Assembly: GCA_031261485.1 (NCBI GenBank)
Contig: JAISJO010000102.1
Coordinates: 26,005-90,004, forward strand
Source of the DNA: Propionibacteriaceae bacterium
GTDB taxonomy: Bacteria; Actinomycetota; Actinomycetes; Propionibacteriales; Propionibacteriaceae
DNA: 64,000 nucleotides
Direction: 5' to 3'
Shown here: positions 52,752-61,919 of the stretch, piece by piece
Layout: every line of letters begins with the position of its first letter
Numbering within the stretch: position 1 is the stretch's first letter
The notes under the pieces: generated by a model
Told to the model about the DNA's origin: nothing
Seen by the model: the letters and a program-made list of their open reading frames with translations, nothing else
Databases searched by the model: none
Made by a program: the position numbers and the translations under genes

Positions 52752-54083
52752 GTGGCTCATGCAGGATCGACTGTGATGACTCCGGATGCCTCGCGCCCAC
52801 TCGCCGTGGACTTGTTCGCCGGGGCAGGAGGGTTGTCCCTCGGTTTGGAGCAGGCTGGTTTCGACGTAGCCGCTGCCGTGGAGTATGACCCCATTCACGC
52901 GGCTGTCCACGAATACAACTTCCCCTACTCCAGGACATTCTGCCGCGATGTCGCTACCATGACGGGTGGGGAGATTCGAGAAGACTCCTTGATCGGACCT
53001 CGAGAAATCGAGGTAGTCGCAGGCGGGCCGCCATGCCAGGGGTTCTCCATGATCGGCAAACGGGCTCTCGATGACCCCAGAAATGCTCTGCTGCAGCAGT
53101 TCACACGTCTTGTCATTGAGCTGCAGCCACGGTACTTCATTCTGGAGAATGTCGCGGGGCTTACCGTCGGAAATCATCGTCAACTGCTCGACGAAGTGAT
53201 TGACACGATGAGCTCTGCGGGATACGACACGCTCCTGCCCTACAAGGTCCTACAGGCTGCTGATTTCGGAACACCCCAATCACGCAAACGGCTCATTCTC
53301 ATGGGAGCCCGACGAGGGGTGTCAGCCCCCAAGTATCCAGAGCCGCAGTTCACACCGAGACGAATCGACGGACTGCCACCCCAGGCGACCCTTTCGCCTT
53401 TGCTGCCAGTCGGCCCCTCCGTGGAAGAAGCATTGGGTGATTTGCCTGACGCGGATGAATTCGAGGAGTTGTTGGCCAGCGACCATGTTCGAGCACACTT
53501 TGGGACTCCTTCCGCCTATGCCGCCACGCTTCGGGACATGGCTCAAGACGTGGATGATTTTTCCCACCCCCGGGATTTCGCGCCAGATCTCCTGACATCT
53601 TCGACGCGGACCATACACACTGACGAATCGATCCGACGGTTTGCTGAGACTCTTCCAGGCACGACGGAAAAGGTGTCCCGGTTCTTGCGCCTCCACCCCG
53701 ATGGGATTTCCAACACTCTGAGAGCAGGCACGTCTTCTGACCGGGGGGCATATACTGCTCCGCGGCCCATCCATCCCACTCTCCCCCGCGTGTTGACTGT
53801 GCGTGAAGCTGCAAGGCTCCACGGTTATCCCGACTCCTTCAGATTCCACGTGACCAAGTGGAACGGCTTTCGACAGATCGGCAACAGCGTCCCGGCCAGG
53901 CTTGGTCGCGCAATAGGGTCCTCAATACTGAACGCCGACTCCATCACTCCGAGCAGGGGTAGGCGCATCCACCTGGGTGACCCCAGCCCATTGTCTTTCA
54001 CTGCGACCCAGTCTCTGAGGCATTTCGGAATCGAGCATCGAGTAATCCCCCAGCGTGACAGAAAGTCGGCGGGACAAGCATGA
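52752..54083 (+). CDS. DNA (cytosine-5-)-methyltransferase
   Basis: A 443-aa C5 methyltransferase: motif I DLFAGAGGLSLGLEQAGF at 20-37, motif IV GGPPCQGFS with catalytic Cys95, motif VI ENV, motif VIII QSRKR and motif X GNSVPARLGRAI. The region between motifs VIII and IX holds the target-recognition domain. GTG 52752 has TAGGAG at good spacing; the ATG at 52776 is the alternative. Its stop overlaps the next gene (ATGA), a restriction endonuclease, making a type II system. Recognition site cannot be read from the sequence. Confidence 0.92.
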   Translation: MAHAGSTVMTPDASRPLAVDLFAGAGGLSLGLEQAGFDVAAAVEYDPIHAAVHEYNFPYSRTFCRDVATMTGGEIREDSLIGPREIEVVAGGPPCQGFSMIGKRALDDPRNALLQQFTRLVIELQPRYFILENVAGLTVGNHRQLLDEVIDTMSSAGYDTLLPYKVLQAADFGTPQSRKRLILMGARRGVSAPKYPEPQFTPRRIDGLPPQATLSPLLPVGPSVEEALGDLPDADEFEELLASDHVRAHFGTPSAYAATLRDMAQDVDDFSHPRDFAPDLLTSSTRTIHTDESIRRFAETLPGTTEKVSRFLRLHPDGISNTLRAGTSSDRGAYTAPRPIHPTLPRVLTVREAARLHGYPDSFRFHVTKWNGFRQIGNSVPARLGRAIGSSILNADSITPSRGRRIHLGDPSPLSFTATQSLRHFGIEHRVIPQRDRKSAGQA

Positions 54084-54883
54084 GCGAAACCACCAACAGA
54101 TACTCGGCACTGATCGAATGGGTATTCTTTCGCCACTATGTGGAGGGCTCTTCGCAAGTGCCGTGGGAGCGCGCGGAATTGGGAGAGGGCGCAACGAGAC
54201 TCGGAATCGAGCTCCCCAAGAATCTTGGTGATGTGGTGTATACGATGCGCTACCGTGCCTCTCTGCCCGATACCGTCATCGCGAAAGCCCCGGAAGGCAA
54301 ACACTGGATCATTCGAGGCACCGGTCGGTCTCGGTACGAATTCGCAGCAGTCTCATCAGCGTCCAGAGTCTTGCCCAGAGATGACCTTGTCATCACCAAG
54401 ATCCCCGACGCTACGCCCGAGATTGTACGGTCATCAGCCCTTGGTGATGAGCAGGCACTATTGGCGCTGGTCCGCTACAACCGACTGATCGACATCTTCC
54501 TCGGGGTGGCCTCCTACTCATTGCAGAACCATTTGCGGACAACCGCGCCGGGGATTGGGCAAGTTGAGGTGGATGAGGTGTATGTCGCGGTGGACCGCTT
54601 CGGAACCCAGTATGTGCTCCCAGTCCAAGCCAAAGGCGGCAAGGACGAACTTGGTGTGACCCAGGCGGAACAGGATATTGCCGTCTGCGCCGCCAAGTTT
54701 CCTGGCCTGATCCCTCGACCCATTGCGGCTCAGTTCATGTCGGACGACATCATCGCGTTGTTTGAGTTGACAGTCCAGGACGGTGAAATGGTTGTCGTGG
54801 CCGAACAACACTACAAACTCGTACCCTCCAGCGATATCACACAGCAGGACAGGGTGCTCTACGCCAGGATGTCTCGACAGTGA
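54080..54883 (+). CDS. Type II restriction endonuclease (predicted PD-(D/E)XK)
   Basis: A 267-aa protein encoded directly after, and overlapping, the C5 methyltransferase. A nuclease-like core VEVDEVYVAVDRFGTQYVLPVQAKGGKD (about 162-189) offers acidic residues and a Q-x-K pair (Gln183, Lys185), as in several PD-(D/E)XK enzymes. I do not recognise a named isoschizomer family. The 3' end overlaps the convergent matrixin gene by 25 nt. Confidence 0.75.
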   Translation: MSETTNRYSALIEWVFFRHYVEGSSQVPWERAELGEGATRLGIELPKNLGDVVYTMRYRASLPDTVIAKAPEGKHWIIRGTGRSRYEFAAVSSASRVLPRDDLVITKIPDATPEIVRSSALGDEQALLALVRYNRLIDIFLGVASYSLQNHLRTTAPGIGQVEVDEVYVAVDRFGTQYVLPVQAKGGKDELGVTQAEQDIAVCAAKFPGLIPRPIAAQFMSDDIIALFELTVQDGEMVVVAEQHYKLVPSSDITQQDRVLYARMSRQ

Positions 54884-55905
54884 CTCTCAAAGAGTAACTT
54901 CTTGCCCCCAATCGCGTGCGGCAGCAGGGTTCCCTCGACATGCTTGCCGTAGTCGCTACGCCACGGCGACCGCCCTTCGCTGGGCGTGGTGCCGATGGGG
55001 ATGGTGGTAACAATTTCGGTGTTGCCTTTCCAGTCCGTCGCACCCGAGGCGGACACAGCGCATCCGGCGTTCAATGATCGAAATGCTTCGTAATCTGATG
55101 GGTTGGGGTGGTCGGCTCTCGCGGAGGTGTACATGATGGAGGTGGGGTCATTAGTATGGCCGAGGCCTAGTGCATGACCTAGCTCATGCACCACAACCAT
55201 TGTTGCAAGGTCCGGGGTGGCCGGTATTGATGTCGTGAACCACTCTGTCTCTAGGTGAACTGATGCTCCACTGATGCGGGTGTTGAGTAGTCCGCCACCG
55301 GAGCGAGTCTGAGTGATGCCGATGATGTCGCCCCCCAATTTGGGATCCTGCAACTCTGTTCTGAAGGCGATCTCGATCTTAGTTGCGCCCTGTTGAGGCT
55401 TGTCGGTTAGTTGGAGTCCGGTGAGTGACGCGGTCATGGCAATGGCATCAGTGACGATTCGGTAACCGCCTGTTGGTGCGCTAGATAAGTCGAGTGTGTA
55501 GACGACGGGAACGCAGGCGTTGGCCAAGGATGGGGACCCGCCGACGGTGTTGATGTAGGAGTACCCTTCCGGCAATGAGGGATAAGGACTAGGCTTTGGG
55601 CCCGGAGTCGCCGAATCGGTGGGTGACGGTATGGGTTCTTGTTCCGCCGAGGGCGATGGCTGCGAAGGATTCGTCGGGATTGGACGATCATCGAATGGGC
55701 CGTTTTCGCCCGCTTGCACTGCCGCCATAGAGAAACCAAAGACGGCCACGCCCAGGATTAGCGCCGCCCCAAGCTGAGCGCCGAAGGGACTTCGAGAAGC
55801 CCCTCTCCAGCGTTGTCGAGACTGCCCGCTTGTCCAGCGGCGAGAGGAGCGGCGTTGCGCGGCAACAACGCGGCGACGATATCTGGTCCTTCTAGTAAAC
55901 ATCAT
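54859..55905 (-). CDS. Membrane-anchored matrixin-type zinc metalloprotease
   Basis: A 348-aa protein: a 40-residue Arg-rich cytoplasmic start, one membrane helix (about 43-63), a Pro/Ser-rich extracellular linker, then a metzincin domain with HELGHALGLGH (240-250) as zinc site and the Met-turn IMY (257-259). There is no obvious prodomain cysteine switch. The ATG at 55905 or 55902 follows AAGGAGA. It is the last gene of a minus-strand operon with a four-helix membrane protein and an OmpA-domain protein. Extracellular proteolysis at the envelope is the likely activity. Confidence 0.85.
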   Translation of the reverse strand: MMFTRRTRYRRRVVAAQRRSSRRWTSGQSRQRWRGASRSPFGAQLGAALILGVAVFGFSMAAVQAGENGPFDDRPIPTNPSQPSPSAEQEPIPSPTDSATPGPKPSPYPSLPEGYSYINTVGGSPSLANACVPVVYTLDLSSAPTGGYRIVTDAIAMTASLTGLQLTDKPQQGATKIEIAFRTELQDPKLGGDIIGITQTRSGGGLLNTRISGASVHLETEWFTTSIPATPDLATMVVVHELGHALGLGHTNDPTSIMYTSARADHPNPSDYEAFRSLNAGCAVSASGATDWKGNTEIVTTIPIGTTPSEGRSPWRSDYGKHVEGTLLPHAIGGKKLLFESHCRDILA

Positions 55906-55976
55906 TTCTCCTTGGTACTTGGGGAGAAGGCGGGGCCACCGACACTGGCACCGGTGGCCCGGCCTATCCCTCTCGG

Positions 55977-57035
55977 TCAGACAGCGCCGAACGAGAGGCG
56001 CTCAACGCCGTTCAGATCCGCTTCCAGAGCATGAAGACGAGTGCTCTGGTTTTCGAGTCGGTTAGCGCATTCAGCGACCGGCTGAAGCGATTCCATCGTC
56101 TCTTCGCGGCTGCTTCCGAATGACTGGCGAACATCCGCAACAATGCTGGGCAGCACAGCCGTGATGAGGTTGTTGATGGCATTGCTGGCGGCAGCGATGT
56201 TCTCCTTGCCAGATTCGATTTCGTTGTTCTGTCTAGTCCAGGCAGCCTCGCCCTGGGCGCCCAAGCAGTCGGCCCGACGTGAATAGACAGAGCCATCCAA
56301 CGCGACCGCACAATAGGCGAGAGCCGCAGTTCCCAAGCCAGTTACGGCCGAAGCCACAACAATCAGGGAGGCCTGCCACCAGGTGGGGACGCCCATGGAC
56401 TGTAGCCCTCGAACAGCCAAAGCGGTGCTCACCAGGAGGGCGATCAATCCTGCGATGACCAGCCAGAAGTTGCGAGTTCTGCGATGGCCAGCGGCGATGA
56501 TCTCATGCCTTTCGGCACCCTGCTCCCGCGCCGAGTTATGAGCCTTGCCTGCCCGTTCTGCGGTCAGTTTCTGAGCCAGACTAACGACAATAACAATTAC
56601 TACAGTCGCCGTCCATGCCAGCCAGTTCAAGTAAGGACGAAGTAAATCAACATTGAACCAAAGCTGAAGCATTGTCAATAGTCCAAGAGCCTCAGCAAAG
56701 GGACTTGCTTTGCCTGAAGCAACGAGCCACGGTTCGGTGCGTTCGTGGTGAGTGAGTCCTGCTTCTCTTTCCGCGCGGACGATCTCCATGTCATGATCCC
56801 ACTGAGCCTTGGCCTCGCGATCAGAGTAGGCCTCGCCGGTCTCAGGGAAGAGGTAAGTTCCGGGGCTTTCTCGGGCGGCCACGAGAGCCATGTGAACGAC
56901 ATTCAGGCGCTCATCAATGTGGTCTTGGATGGGAGCCACCGCGATCTTGCACAAAGTGGTGGCCTTGCGCACGAAGCGGTGGATGGGATCGGGTTGGTAT
57001 GCGTCACCCTGGGGGGTGACAACTGTTGTACTCAT
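55977..57035 (-). CDS. Four-helix membrane protein, unknown function
   Basis: A 352-aa protein. A soluble N-terminal half (1-120), then membrane helices in two pairs (about 120-160 and 195-250), then a C-terminal region (275-352) predicted to be a long helix or coiled coil (EIESGKENIAAASNAINNLITAVLPSIVADVRQSF). It starts two nt after the OmpA-domain gene stop, so expression is coupled. No family recognised. Confidence 0.7.
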   Translation of the reverse strand: MSTTVVTPQGDAYQPDPIHRFVRKATTLCKIAVAPIQDHIDERLNVVHMALVAARESPGTYLFPETGEAYSDREAKAQWDHDMEIVRAEREAGLTHHERTEPWLVASGKASPFAEALGLLTMLQLWFNVDLLRPYLNWLAWTATVVIVIVVSLAQKLTAERAGKAHNSAREQGAERHEIIAAGHRRTRNFWLVIAGLIALLVSTALAVRGLQSMGVPTWWQASLIVVASAVTGLGTAALAYCAVALDGSVYSRRADCLGAQGEAAWTRQNNEIESGKENIAAASNAINNLITAVLPSIVADVRQSFGSSREETMESLQPVAECANRLENQSTRLHALEADLNGVERLSFGAV

Positions 57036-57037
57036 TT

Positions 57038-58282
57038 TCAGTTCACTTTCTCGGGAGGCGTGACTGTGATAACAACCACGCGGTTTTGTTGACTTGTTGG
57101 ATCTTGGGAGTAGGGCTGATCGACAGCACCGTGCCCTTTTGTCGTGATGGAACTCCCGGGCACACCCATGTCCTGGAGGAGCTTCGCGATGCGGTCACAG
57201 CGACGCTGGGAAAGGCCGACATCGCCTTCTGTGGAGGGTTTTCCGTCGGCTCCGAGGTCGCCAAAGTAGGCCACCCAGCCGTCCAAGTGGACGTGCGAAC
57301 CTTGGGCCATCTTGGCCACACACTCTTCGAGGGAGGCGCGTACTGCGGCTTCATCCAGGAGATCCGCCGTGTCGGGGACGAAGCCCGCCGACGTTTGCAG
57401 AGTGCAGGAGTACACCTCAGGCACGACCGGATCCGGTTCAGGAACAATTGGAGTAGTCGGAAGAGGAGGCATCGGTACAACCTGGACATCCTGATCGGAG
57501 TTCGATTTGCCCGATGGCATGTCAATGAATGTGACCGAGCGTGCGTTCCCATTCAGCAGGAGACCCCGCCACAAATCGTGGAGGTACTCCCTGGTGGATG
57601 CCCTCATCTGCTGGTCCCCAGCAGGTGCGGTCATGACGAAGGTGACGTTTGCCCCTTTGAGGTCCGGGACAGCCGCCTTTGCATTGGAGACCGAAGCGAC
57701 CACGTCCCCAACCGGGACTTCCCAGCCCAGGTCGAGGGCATTGTCCGGCGCTGCGAGATCAATGCCCGGTGACATGATCCACACGTCGGCGTTCGCCGGG
57801 AATGCTGTCGCCAGCAATCCGCGGTACAGCGAGCGAGAATTCGTTGCTGAAGATGGCGTATTCATCTCGGTCTCAAGACCAGCAATGGCATCTTCGATGA
57901 ACTTGTCGATAACCGTTTGGACGTTGCTGACCTCACCGCCCGCGGTGCGAGGGGTCAGATCTTGCGTGGCGGTGTTGACGGTACCGTCACCCTCCACACG
58001 AACCTTCAGAATCGAGTCATGATTGTTGGCAATTCCAGCGAGTGCGGTCGCCATCTCAGTGGGAATCACAATCGCGCTGGTTTGACGGTCTGGCGCGTTG
58101 TGGACCACCACAGCGGCAACTTCAGGTGGATCATCGTGAATCACCGGAATGATGATTCCGGCACCTATGACAATCGCGCCGAGTCCAGCGACGATGGGGA
58201 GCGCATGGTTCGAACCCTGGCCCTTGATATGTCGGTTGTTGGTGCGACTCCTTGTGGTTCGCCGCGAATGTCCTGCAGACAT
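57038..58282 (-). CDS. OmpA/MotB-domain protein with N-terminal membrane anchor
   Basis: A 414-aa protein: basic start, one membrane helix (about 27-47), an extracellular domain with alternating strands and helices (50-270), a Pro-rich spacer and an OmpA-like peptidoglycan-binding domain (about 300-405) with LSQRRCDRIAKLLQDMGVPGSSITTKGHGAVDQP...QNRVVVITV. AGGAGGA lies seven nt before the ATG and next to the stop of the preceding small gene. It should tie the encoded complex to the cell wall. Confidence 0.85.
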   Translation of the reverse strand: MSAGHSRRTTRSRTNNRHIKGQGSNHALPIVAGLGAIVIGAGIIIPVIHDDPPEVAAVVVHNAPDRQTSAIVIPTEMATALAGIANNHDSILKVRVEGDGTVNTATQDLTPRTAGGEVSNVQTVIDKFIEDAIAGLETEMNTPSSATNSRSLYRGLLATAFPANADVWIMSPGIDLAAPDNALDLGWEVPVGDVVASVSNAKAAVPDLKGANVTFVMTAPAGDQQMRASTREYLHDLWRGLLLNGNARSVTFIDMPSGKSNSDQDVQVVPMPPLPTTPIVPEPDPVVPEVYSCTLQTSAGFVPDTADLLDEAAVRASLEECVAKMAQGSHVHLDGWVAYFGDLGADGKPSTEGDVGLSQRRCDRIAKLLQDMGVPGSSITTKGHGAVDQPYSQDPTSQQNRVVVITVTPPEKVN

Positions 58283-58291
58283 GTGTTCCTC

Positions 58292-58588
58292 CTAGAACAA
58301 GTTGTTTATGTTGGTTTGGATCGGAGACCGGCCTGACGGACGATCACCCAAGTAGCTAGGGATCAGACCACCCCCTTCTGTCGAAACCGCGAGGTCTTGA
58401 CCACCGACAGCCGAAGACTCGGGTGTCCTCTGCGCAGGTTGTTCCGCAGAGGGAGCAAGAGCGGTAGACATTTGCCCAGAGGGCAAGTACGACCGGAATT
58501 GTGAAGAACTCGCCCAGGACCCAGCATGCGTTGCCAATGCATGAGCCTCCACGAGCCGTGCCGACCACTGGGCAATGAACATTCGCAC
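58292..58588 (-). CDS. Small Ser/Ala/Gln-rich protein, unknown
   Basis: A 98-aa frame starting at GTG 58588 or ATG 58582, low in hydrophobics after residue 40 and ending in IQTNINNLF. The stop TAG directly abuts the ribosome site of the OmpA-domain gene, which supports this frame. A competing frame (58615-58356) begins in an ATGA overlap with the gene before it but has an unusual Cys/Trp-rich make-up. I prefer this one with moderate confidence. Confidence 0.5.
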   Translation of the reverse strand: MRMFIAQWSARLVEAHALATHAGSWASSSQFRSYLPSGQMSTALAPSAEQPAQRTPESSAVGGQDLAVSTEGGGLIPSYLGDRPSGRSPIQTNINNLF

Positions 58589-58612
58589 GCTGGGCGCTGA
58601 GGCATGAGACGT

Positions 58613-58825
58613 TCATGCCGCTAACGCCTCGCATTCACGGTCAAGAATGACGACATCGCAACAACCAGCCAGAGTGTTCAGTGCGTACTGAAATGCGGTC
58701 CCCGAGTCGTGAGCGAGCACTCTTCCTCCACCAACCACATCAAGGGTGTGGGGGGCAAGCAGGGCGAACTCAAACCAACCGAATCCCGTGTTCGCTTGGG
58801 CTGCCTGGATCATGTTTGTCGACAT
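58613..58825 (-). CDS. Small protein, unknown
   Basis: A 70-aa protein (MSTNMIQAAQANTGFGWFEFALLAPHTLDVVGG...CCDVVILDRECEALAA). First gene of the minus-strand operon. TTTACA and TTATGC-like hexamers upstream (around 58850-58880 on that strand) could be its promoter. No membrane helix and no family recognised. Confidence 0.5.
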   Translation of the reverse strand: MSTNMIQAAQANTGFGWFEFALLAPHTLDVVGGGRVLAHDSGTAFQYALNTLAGCCDVVILDRECEALAA

Positions 58826-59160
58826 GCTCTGACGCTAGCCGAAAGTTAGGACGCATAACCTGTTTGTTGCTGTAAAAACCTGTCGGACACCTTTGAAGTA
58901 CCTGGCGGAGTTCTCATCACCTTCCCACGAGTCATTACTCCTTGATGTGGCGCGAAATGGAGTTCCTTGGCAGGAACACCCTGGGTGTGTTTCTCCGCCA
59001 GCGCTGCGATTCCTGTTGCATTCCTGTTTCGCCTGTCTCGAAGCTGTGGATTCGCTGCAAAGGATAGCGATGAGCCAACAGTCCCGGTAGGCTCGTTCCA
59101 AGAAAGTGCCACACCAACGGGACGTTTGTTACGTGTATGAAACCGAAGGCAGGAGTCTGA
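58826..59160. other. Intergenic region between divergent operons
   Basis: The gap holds the promoters of the minus-strand OmpA/matrixin operon and of the plus-strand cassette. GTTCC-TTGGCA-GGAAC near 58960-58976 is a small inverted repeat. Several frames of 60-130 residues cross it on both strands, none with a ribosome site or recognisable content. Confidence 0.4.
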
Positions 59161-59331
59161 ATGGACGACCGACGGAAACCAGATGATCTGGAAGGACGCT
59201 TGGCTGATCGCGCCGAAGAGGCCATCAGAGCAGCCGAGTGGCTCCAGCGCGAGTTGGATGAGGCTCTTGGGCGTATCGGAGCGCTTGAAGCGGAGCTTCG
59301 CGCTGCACGGTCAAAGTCTGGCCAAGAGTAG
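59161..59331 (+). CDS. 56-aa charged coiled-coil protein
   Basis: MDDRRKPDDLEGRLADRAEE is followed by AIRAAEWLQRELDEALGRIG and ALEAELRAARSKSGQE: one long, highly charged amphipathic helix with heptad-like Leu/Ala spacing. AGGAG lies five nt before the ATG and the stop is 8 nt before the next gene, so it is probably the first gene of the cassette. Function unknown; an oligomerising adaptor is a guess. Confidence 0.65.
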   Translation: MDDRRKPDDLEGRLADRAEEAIRAAEWLQRELDEALGRIGALEAELRAARSKSGQE

Positions 59332-59339
59332 GCCACGCG

Positions 59340-60806
59340 ATGGATGGAATCTTGCTGACAATTCTGGGCGATCCGGGCAAGCTCATCCTGCCCGAACCAG
59401 CCATCAACGATTCCGAGAAGAGCGTCTTGGTTTATCTTGCGTGGAAAGGCTCAGCCTCGGCGATAGACCTACTCAATGCAGGCATAGACAGCGAAGGGCT
59501 GACATCATACGGCGGTGCCCATCTCTTCCAGAAAAATAACCCCAATCAGGTCCAACGGTGGATAAGTAACCTCCGCGAGGTGCTTCCCGGCAAGTTCTCG
59601 ATCCCTCGTGCCAACAGGTCTAGATACACCCTTGTCGGTCCCCGGACCTGTGTCGACTACCATTTCATGAAAGATTGCCGGGACAAGGCAGAAAGTGCTC
59701 TCGCCAATGACGAATACTCCTTGGCCCGCGACATTGCAGAGCGAGGGTTGACGGCTTGGAAAGGTCCACTCTCCGAGGACTACGCCCGGAAAAAAGCTCT
59801 TGCCGCCTTGTACGGCGAGTCGGAGGGTCTCTACGCCGACCTGTGCGCATCGCTCAGCGATGCATTAGTGGGCCTTGGTCTAGCGACCCTCGCCGTGCAA
59901 CACCTCAACCGGTGCTCCCAGGCTTTCTCTTTTCTCGCCAAGAAGGACAAATTCTCGGCTGCATTGCAAAAGGCTCAGCCCACCAGAACTACAGCGCCGA
60001 AGGCGGGCGGCGACAGCCAACGGGAGCGCACATCGACAGCCTCCATAATCACAAGTGTCTTCCCCGAAGGCTCTCCGACACGCATGGACTTTGGTCTGAA
60101 CCGCGCCCTTAACCGTTCGCAGTCTGCCCTAGAAGACATTCTCCAGAACACACAACCAGTACCGGGCTTTCATTTCTTTACTGTCTCAGGAGTATCGGCT
60201 GCCGGAAAAGACACCTTGGTCAGGCGCGTTTCTCAACTGTCTGAAGATGACCCTAAGGCTCAGTTCATGGTAATGCCGAAGTACTCAACTCGCAGGCCTC
60301 GTGTCTTCGAGGACATGTACGCGAATTTCCTCAGCACATCGGACTTCATGAACATGCTGGAAGCCGGGGAATTGGTCTTCCCCTATGTCAAGCGGAATGA
60401 GTGGTACGCATTCCTTGCGGACCATATGCGGCAAGCCATATCTGGAGGATCGAAACTCCTTGCTATCTACACAGAGTTTCGACAGGTCCCAATCGTTCGC
60501 ACAACTCTTCGGCAATACGGACTACCCATGACTTCAGTGCTCATTCGCTGCGACGCTGACAGTGCTTTCGAAAGAACCGCTTCTCGAGGATTCGACTCAG
60601 AGGAGAAGAGCAGTCGACTCCTGTCCATCCAGCAGGATCTCAACGCCATGGCCAACCAGCCAAACCTTGAGCAAGAGTACATGATCGTGGATCACACGAA
60701 TGATCACGCCCAGAACCCAGCGGTGGAAGCACTATTGTCAATCATCCGCAACGCTCGAGACAACTCAGAGTATTCCCAGGAGGACTCCTCTGATGCTCGA
60801 AATTGA
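59340..60806 (+). CDS. SARP/BTAD-like regulator fused to a guanylate-kinase-like P-loop domain
   Basis: A 488-aa protein. Residues 5-105 resemble the winged helix of SARP-type regulators (SEKSVLVYLAWKGSASAIDLL...PNQVQRWISNLREVL). Residues 105-215 are helical as in bacterial transcriptional activator (BTAD) domains. After a Ser/Thr/Arg-rich linker a guanylate-kinase-like domain starts at about 275: P-loop GVSAAGKD (284-291) and YSTRRPR (315-321), matching the GMP-kinase TTRxPR. Lys-Asp in the P-loop is as in ribosyl-bisphosphokinase PhnN. No transcription target is evident. It may sense or make a phosphorylated nucleotide or sugar. Confidence 0.75.
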   Translation: MDGILLTILGDPGKLILPEPAINDSEKSVLVYLAWKGSASAIDLLNAGIDSEGLTSYGGAHLFQKNNPNQVQRWISNLREVLPGKFSIPRANRSRYTLVGPRTCVDYHFMKDCRDKAESALANDEYSLARDIAERGLTAWKGPLSEDYARKKALAALYGESEGLYADLCASLSDALVGLGLATLAVQHLNRCSQAFSFLAKKDKFSAALQKAQPTRTTAPKAGGDSQRERTSTASIITSVFPEGSPTRMDFGLNRALNRSQSALEDILQNTQPVPGFHFFTVSGVSAAGKDTLVRRVSQLSEDDPKAQFMVMPKYSTRRPRVFEDMYANFLSTSDFMNMLEAGELVFPYVKRNEWYAFLADHMRQAISGGSKLLAIYTEFRQVPIVRTTLRQYGLPMTSVLIRCDADSAFERTASRGFDSEEKSSRLLSIQQDLNAMANQPNLEQEYMIVDHTNDHAQNPAVEALLSIIRNARDNSEYSQEDSSDARN

Positions 60807-61302
60807 ACGACGTTTCTTGATTCAGCAGTGGGAACCCATGCCCGAGTTCTCCACCAGCACGATTTGGCAGGGGTACTTGTCCATCCACGGCACCTCCTCG
60901 ATTAGGATCCGAGAGGTGGACGAAAATGTGCGTTGGCTGACTGTCAAGAGCCTTCCCTCTCCAAACCTCGTTCTTGTTCGAAACGAGATTGAAGTCGAGA
61001 TTTCTGCAGACCAGTTCAAGGCGCTGCAGAAGGCAGTTCTCTGCTCCCCAATTATCAAGAAGCGGACGGTGATACCTCTTCCAAGCGGACTCAAGATTGA
61101 GGTGGACGCTTTCTGCGGAAATCTAGACGGACTGGTGATCGCAGAAGTTGAGTTCTCTTCCCTTGAGGAGTCCGCCGAGTTCGTCCCACCGAGTTGGTTT
61201 GGCGAGGAGGTCACGGAGGACTCTCGCTACATCAATTCTTCGCTGGCGCAGCACGGGATCCCCGACACCGACTGCGAAGCAACTGGCAAGGCCGTTCAGT
61301 GA
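60793..61302 (+). CDS. CYTH-domain protein
   Basis: A 169-aa protein starting MLEIERRFLI, the ExExK-type opening of the CYTH superfamily (here EIERRF). It has the alternating basic strands of the triphosphate tunnel (SIRIREV, WLTVKSL, LVLVRNEIEVEI, KKRTVIPL) and acidic strands (IEVDAF, IAEVEF). CYTH enzymes hydrolyse or cyclise nucleoside or inorganic triphosphates. The ATG has AGGAGG upstream and overlaps the preceding gene by 14 nt. Its stop overlaps the next start (GTGA). Confidence 0.85.
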   Translation: MLEIERRFLIQQWEPMPEFSTSTIWQGYLSIHGTSSIRIREVDENVRWLTVKSLPSPNLVLVRNEIEVEISADQFKALQKAVLCSPIIKKRTVIPLPSGLKIEVDAFCGNLDGLVIAEVEFSSLEESAEFVPPSWFGEEVTEDSRYINSSLAQHGIPDTDCEATGKAVQ

Positions 61303-61919
61303 TACCACGACTTCTCACCGTAACTGGCGCATCCGGCTCAGGCAAGAGCGAACTCGTGCACATGCTCTCCCAAATGACGAGCCCCTGGTTCAAGCCACAC
61401 CTCGTTCCGAAATTCACGACTCGGCAACCGAGGTACACTGATGGCGATGAGATGACCTGTGTGGACTCAATTCCGAAAGACTGTGACATTGCTTACGAGC
61501 TATATGGGGTCAGATATGGGTTGCGTCGGTGTGATCTGTGGGAACCGCTGATGAATGGCTTGTCCCCGATCGTGATTCTCAACGACCAACAGGCGCTCAC
61601 CGATGTACGTGACCAGTTCTCGGGAATTGCGCGGAGCATCTTCATCTATCGCAGAGTTAGTCCCGAGATATTCCAAGAGCTCGCGAGAGAGCGCGGTGCC
61701 GAAGATGAGGAAGAGTACTTGAGACGTCTCCAGAAGGCTGCAGACATCAATCTCCTCCGCGAAGACTACCCGTACTTGTTCGATTGGACGATCCTCAATG
61801 TTAACGGTCTGAAGTTAGTCAAGGCTCAGGCGAAAGTGATCCTGGAGAGCGACGAACCTCTTCATATCGAAAGAGGCGCCGAAGTGTTGGATGCGCCCAC
61901 GGATAGAGGTGGGCAATGA
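61299..61919 (+). CDS. Guanylate-kinase-like P-loop protein
   Basis: A 206-aa protein beginning VIPRLLTVTGASGSGKSELV with the P-loop at 10-17, then KFTTRQPRYTDGDEM (37-51), the guanylate-kinase nucleotide-binding stretch. The lid region around 125-150 is rich in Arg and Glu (RERGAEDEEEYLRRLQKA). The GTG start is fixed by the four-base overlap with the CYTH gene. It is diverged from housekeeping GMP kinase, so substrate unknown. Confidence 0.75.
   Translation: MIPRLLTVTGASGSGKSELVHMLSQMTSPWFKPHLVPKFTTRQPRYTDGDEMTCVDSIPKDCDIAYELYGVRYGLRRCDLWEPLMNGLSPIVILNDQQALTDVRDQFSGIARSIFIYRRVSPEIFQELARERGAEDEEEYLRRLQKAADINLLREDYPYLFDWTILNVNGLKLVKAQAKVILESDEPLHIERGAEVLDAPTDRGGQ

Noticed and set aside
58356..58615. 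Alternative small gene starting in an ATGA overlap
   Set aside because: Cys- and Trp-rich composition is unlike a typical protein, and the other frame ends exactly at the next ribosome site; the choice stays open.
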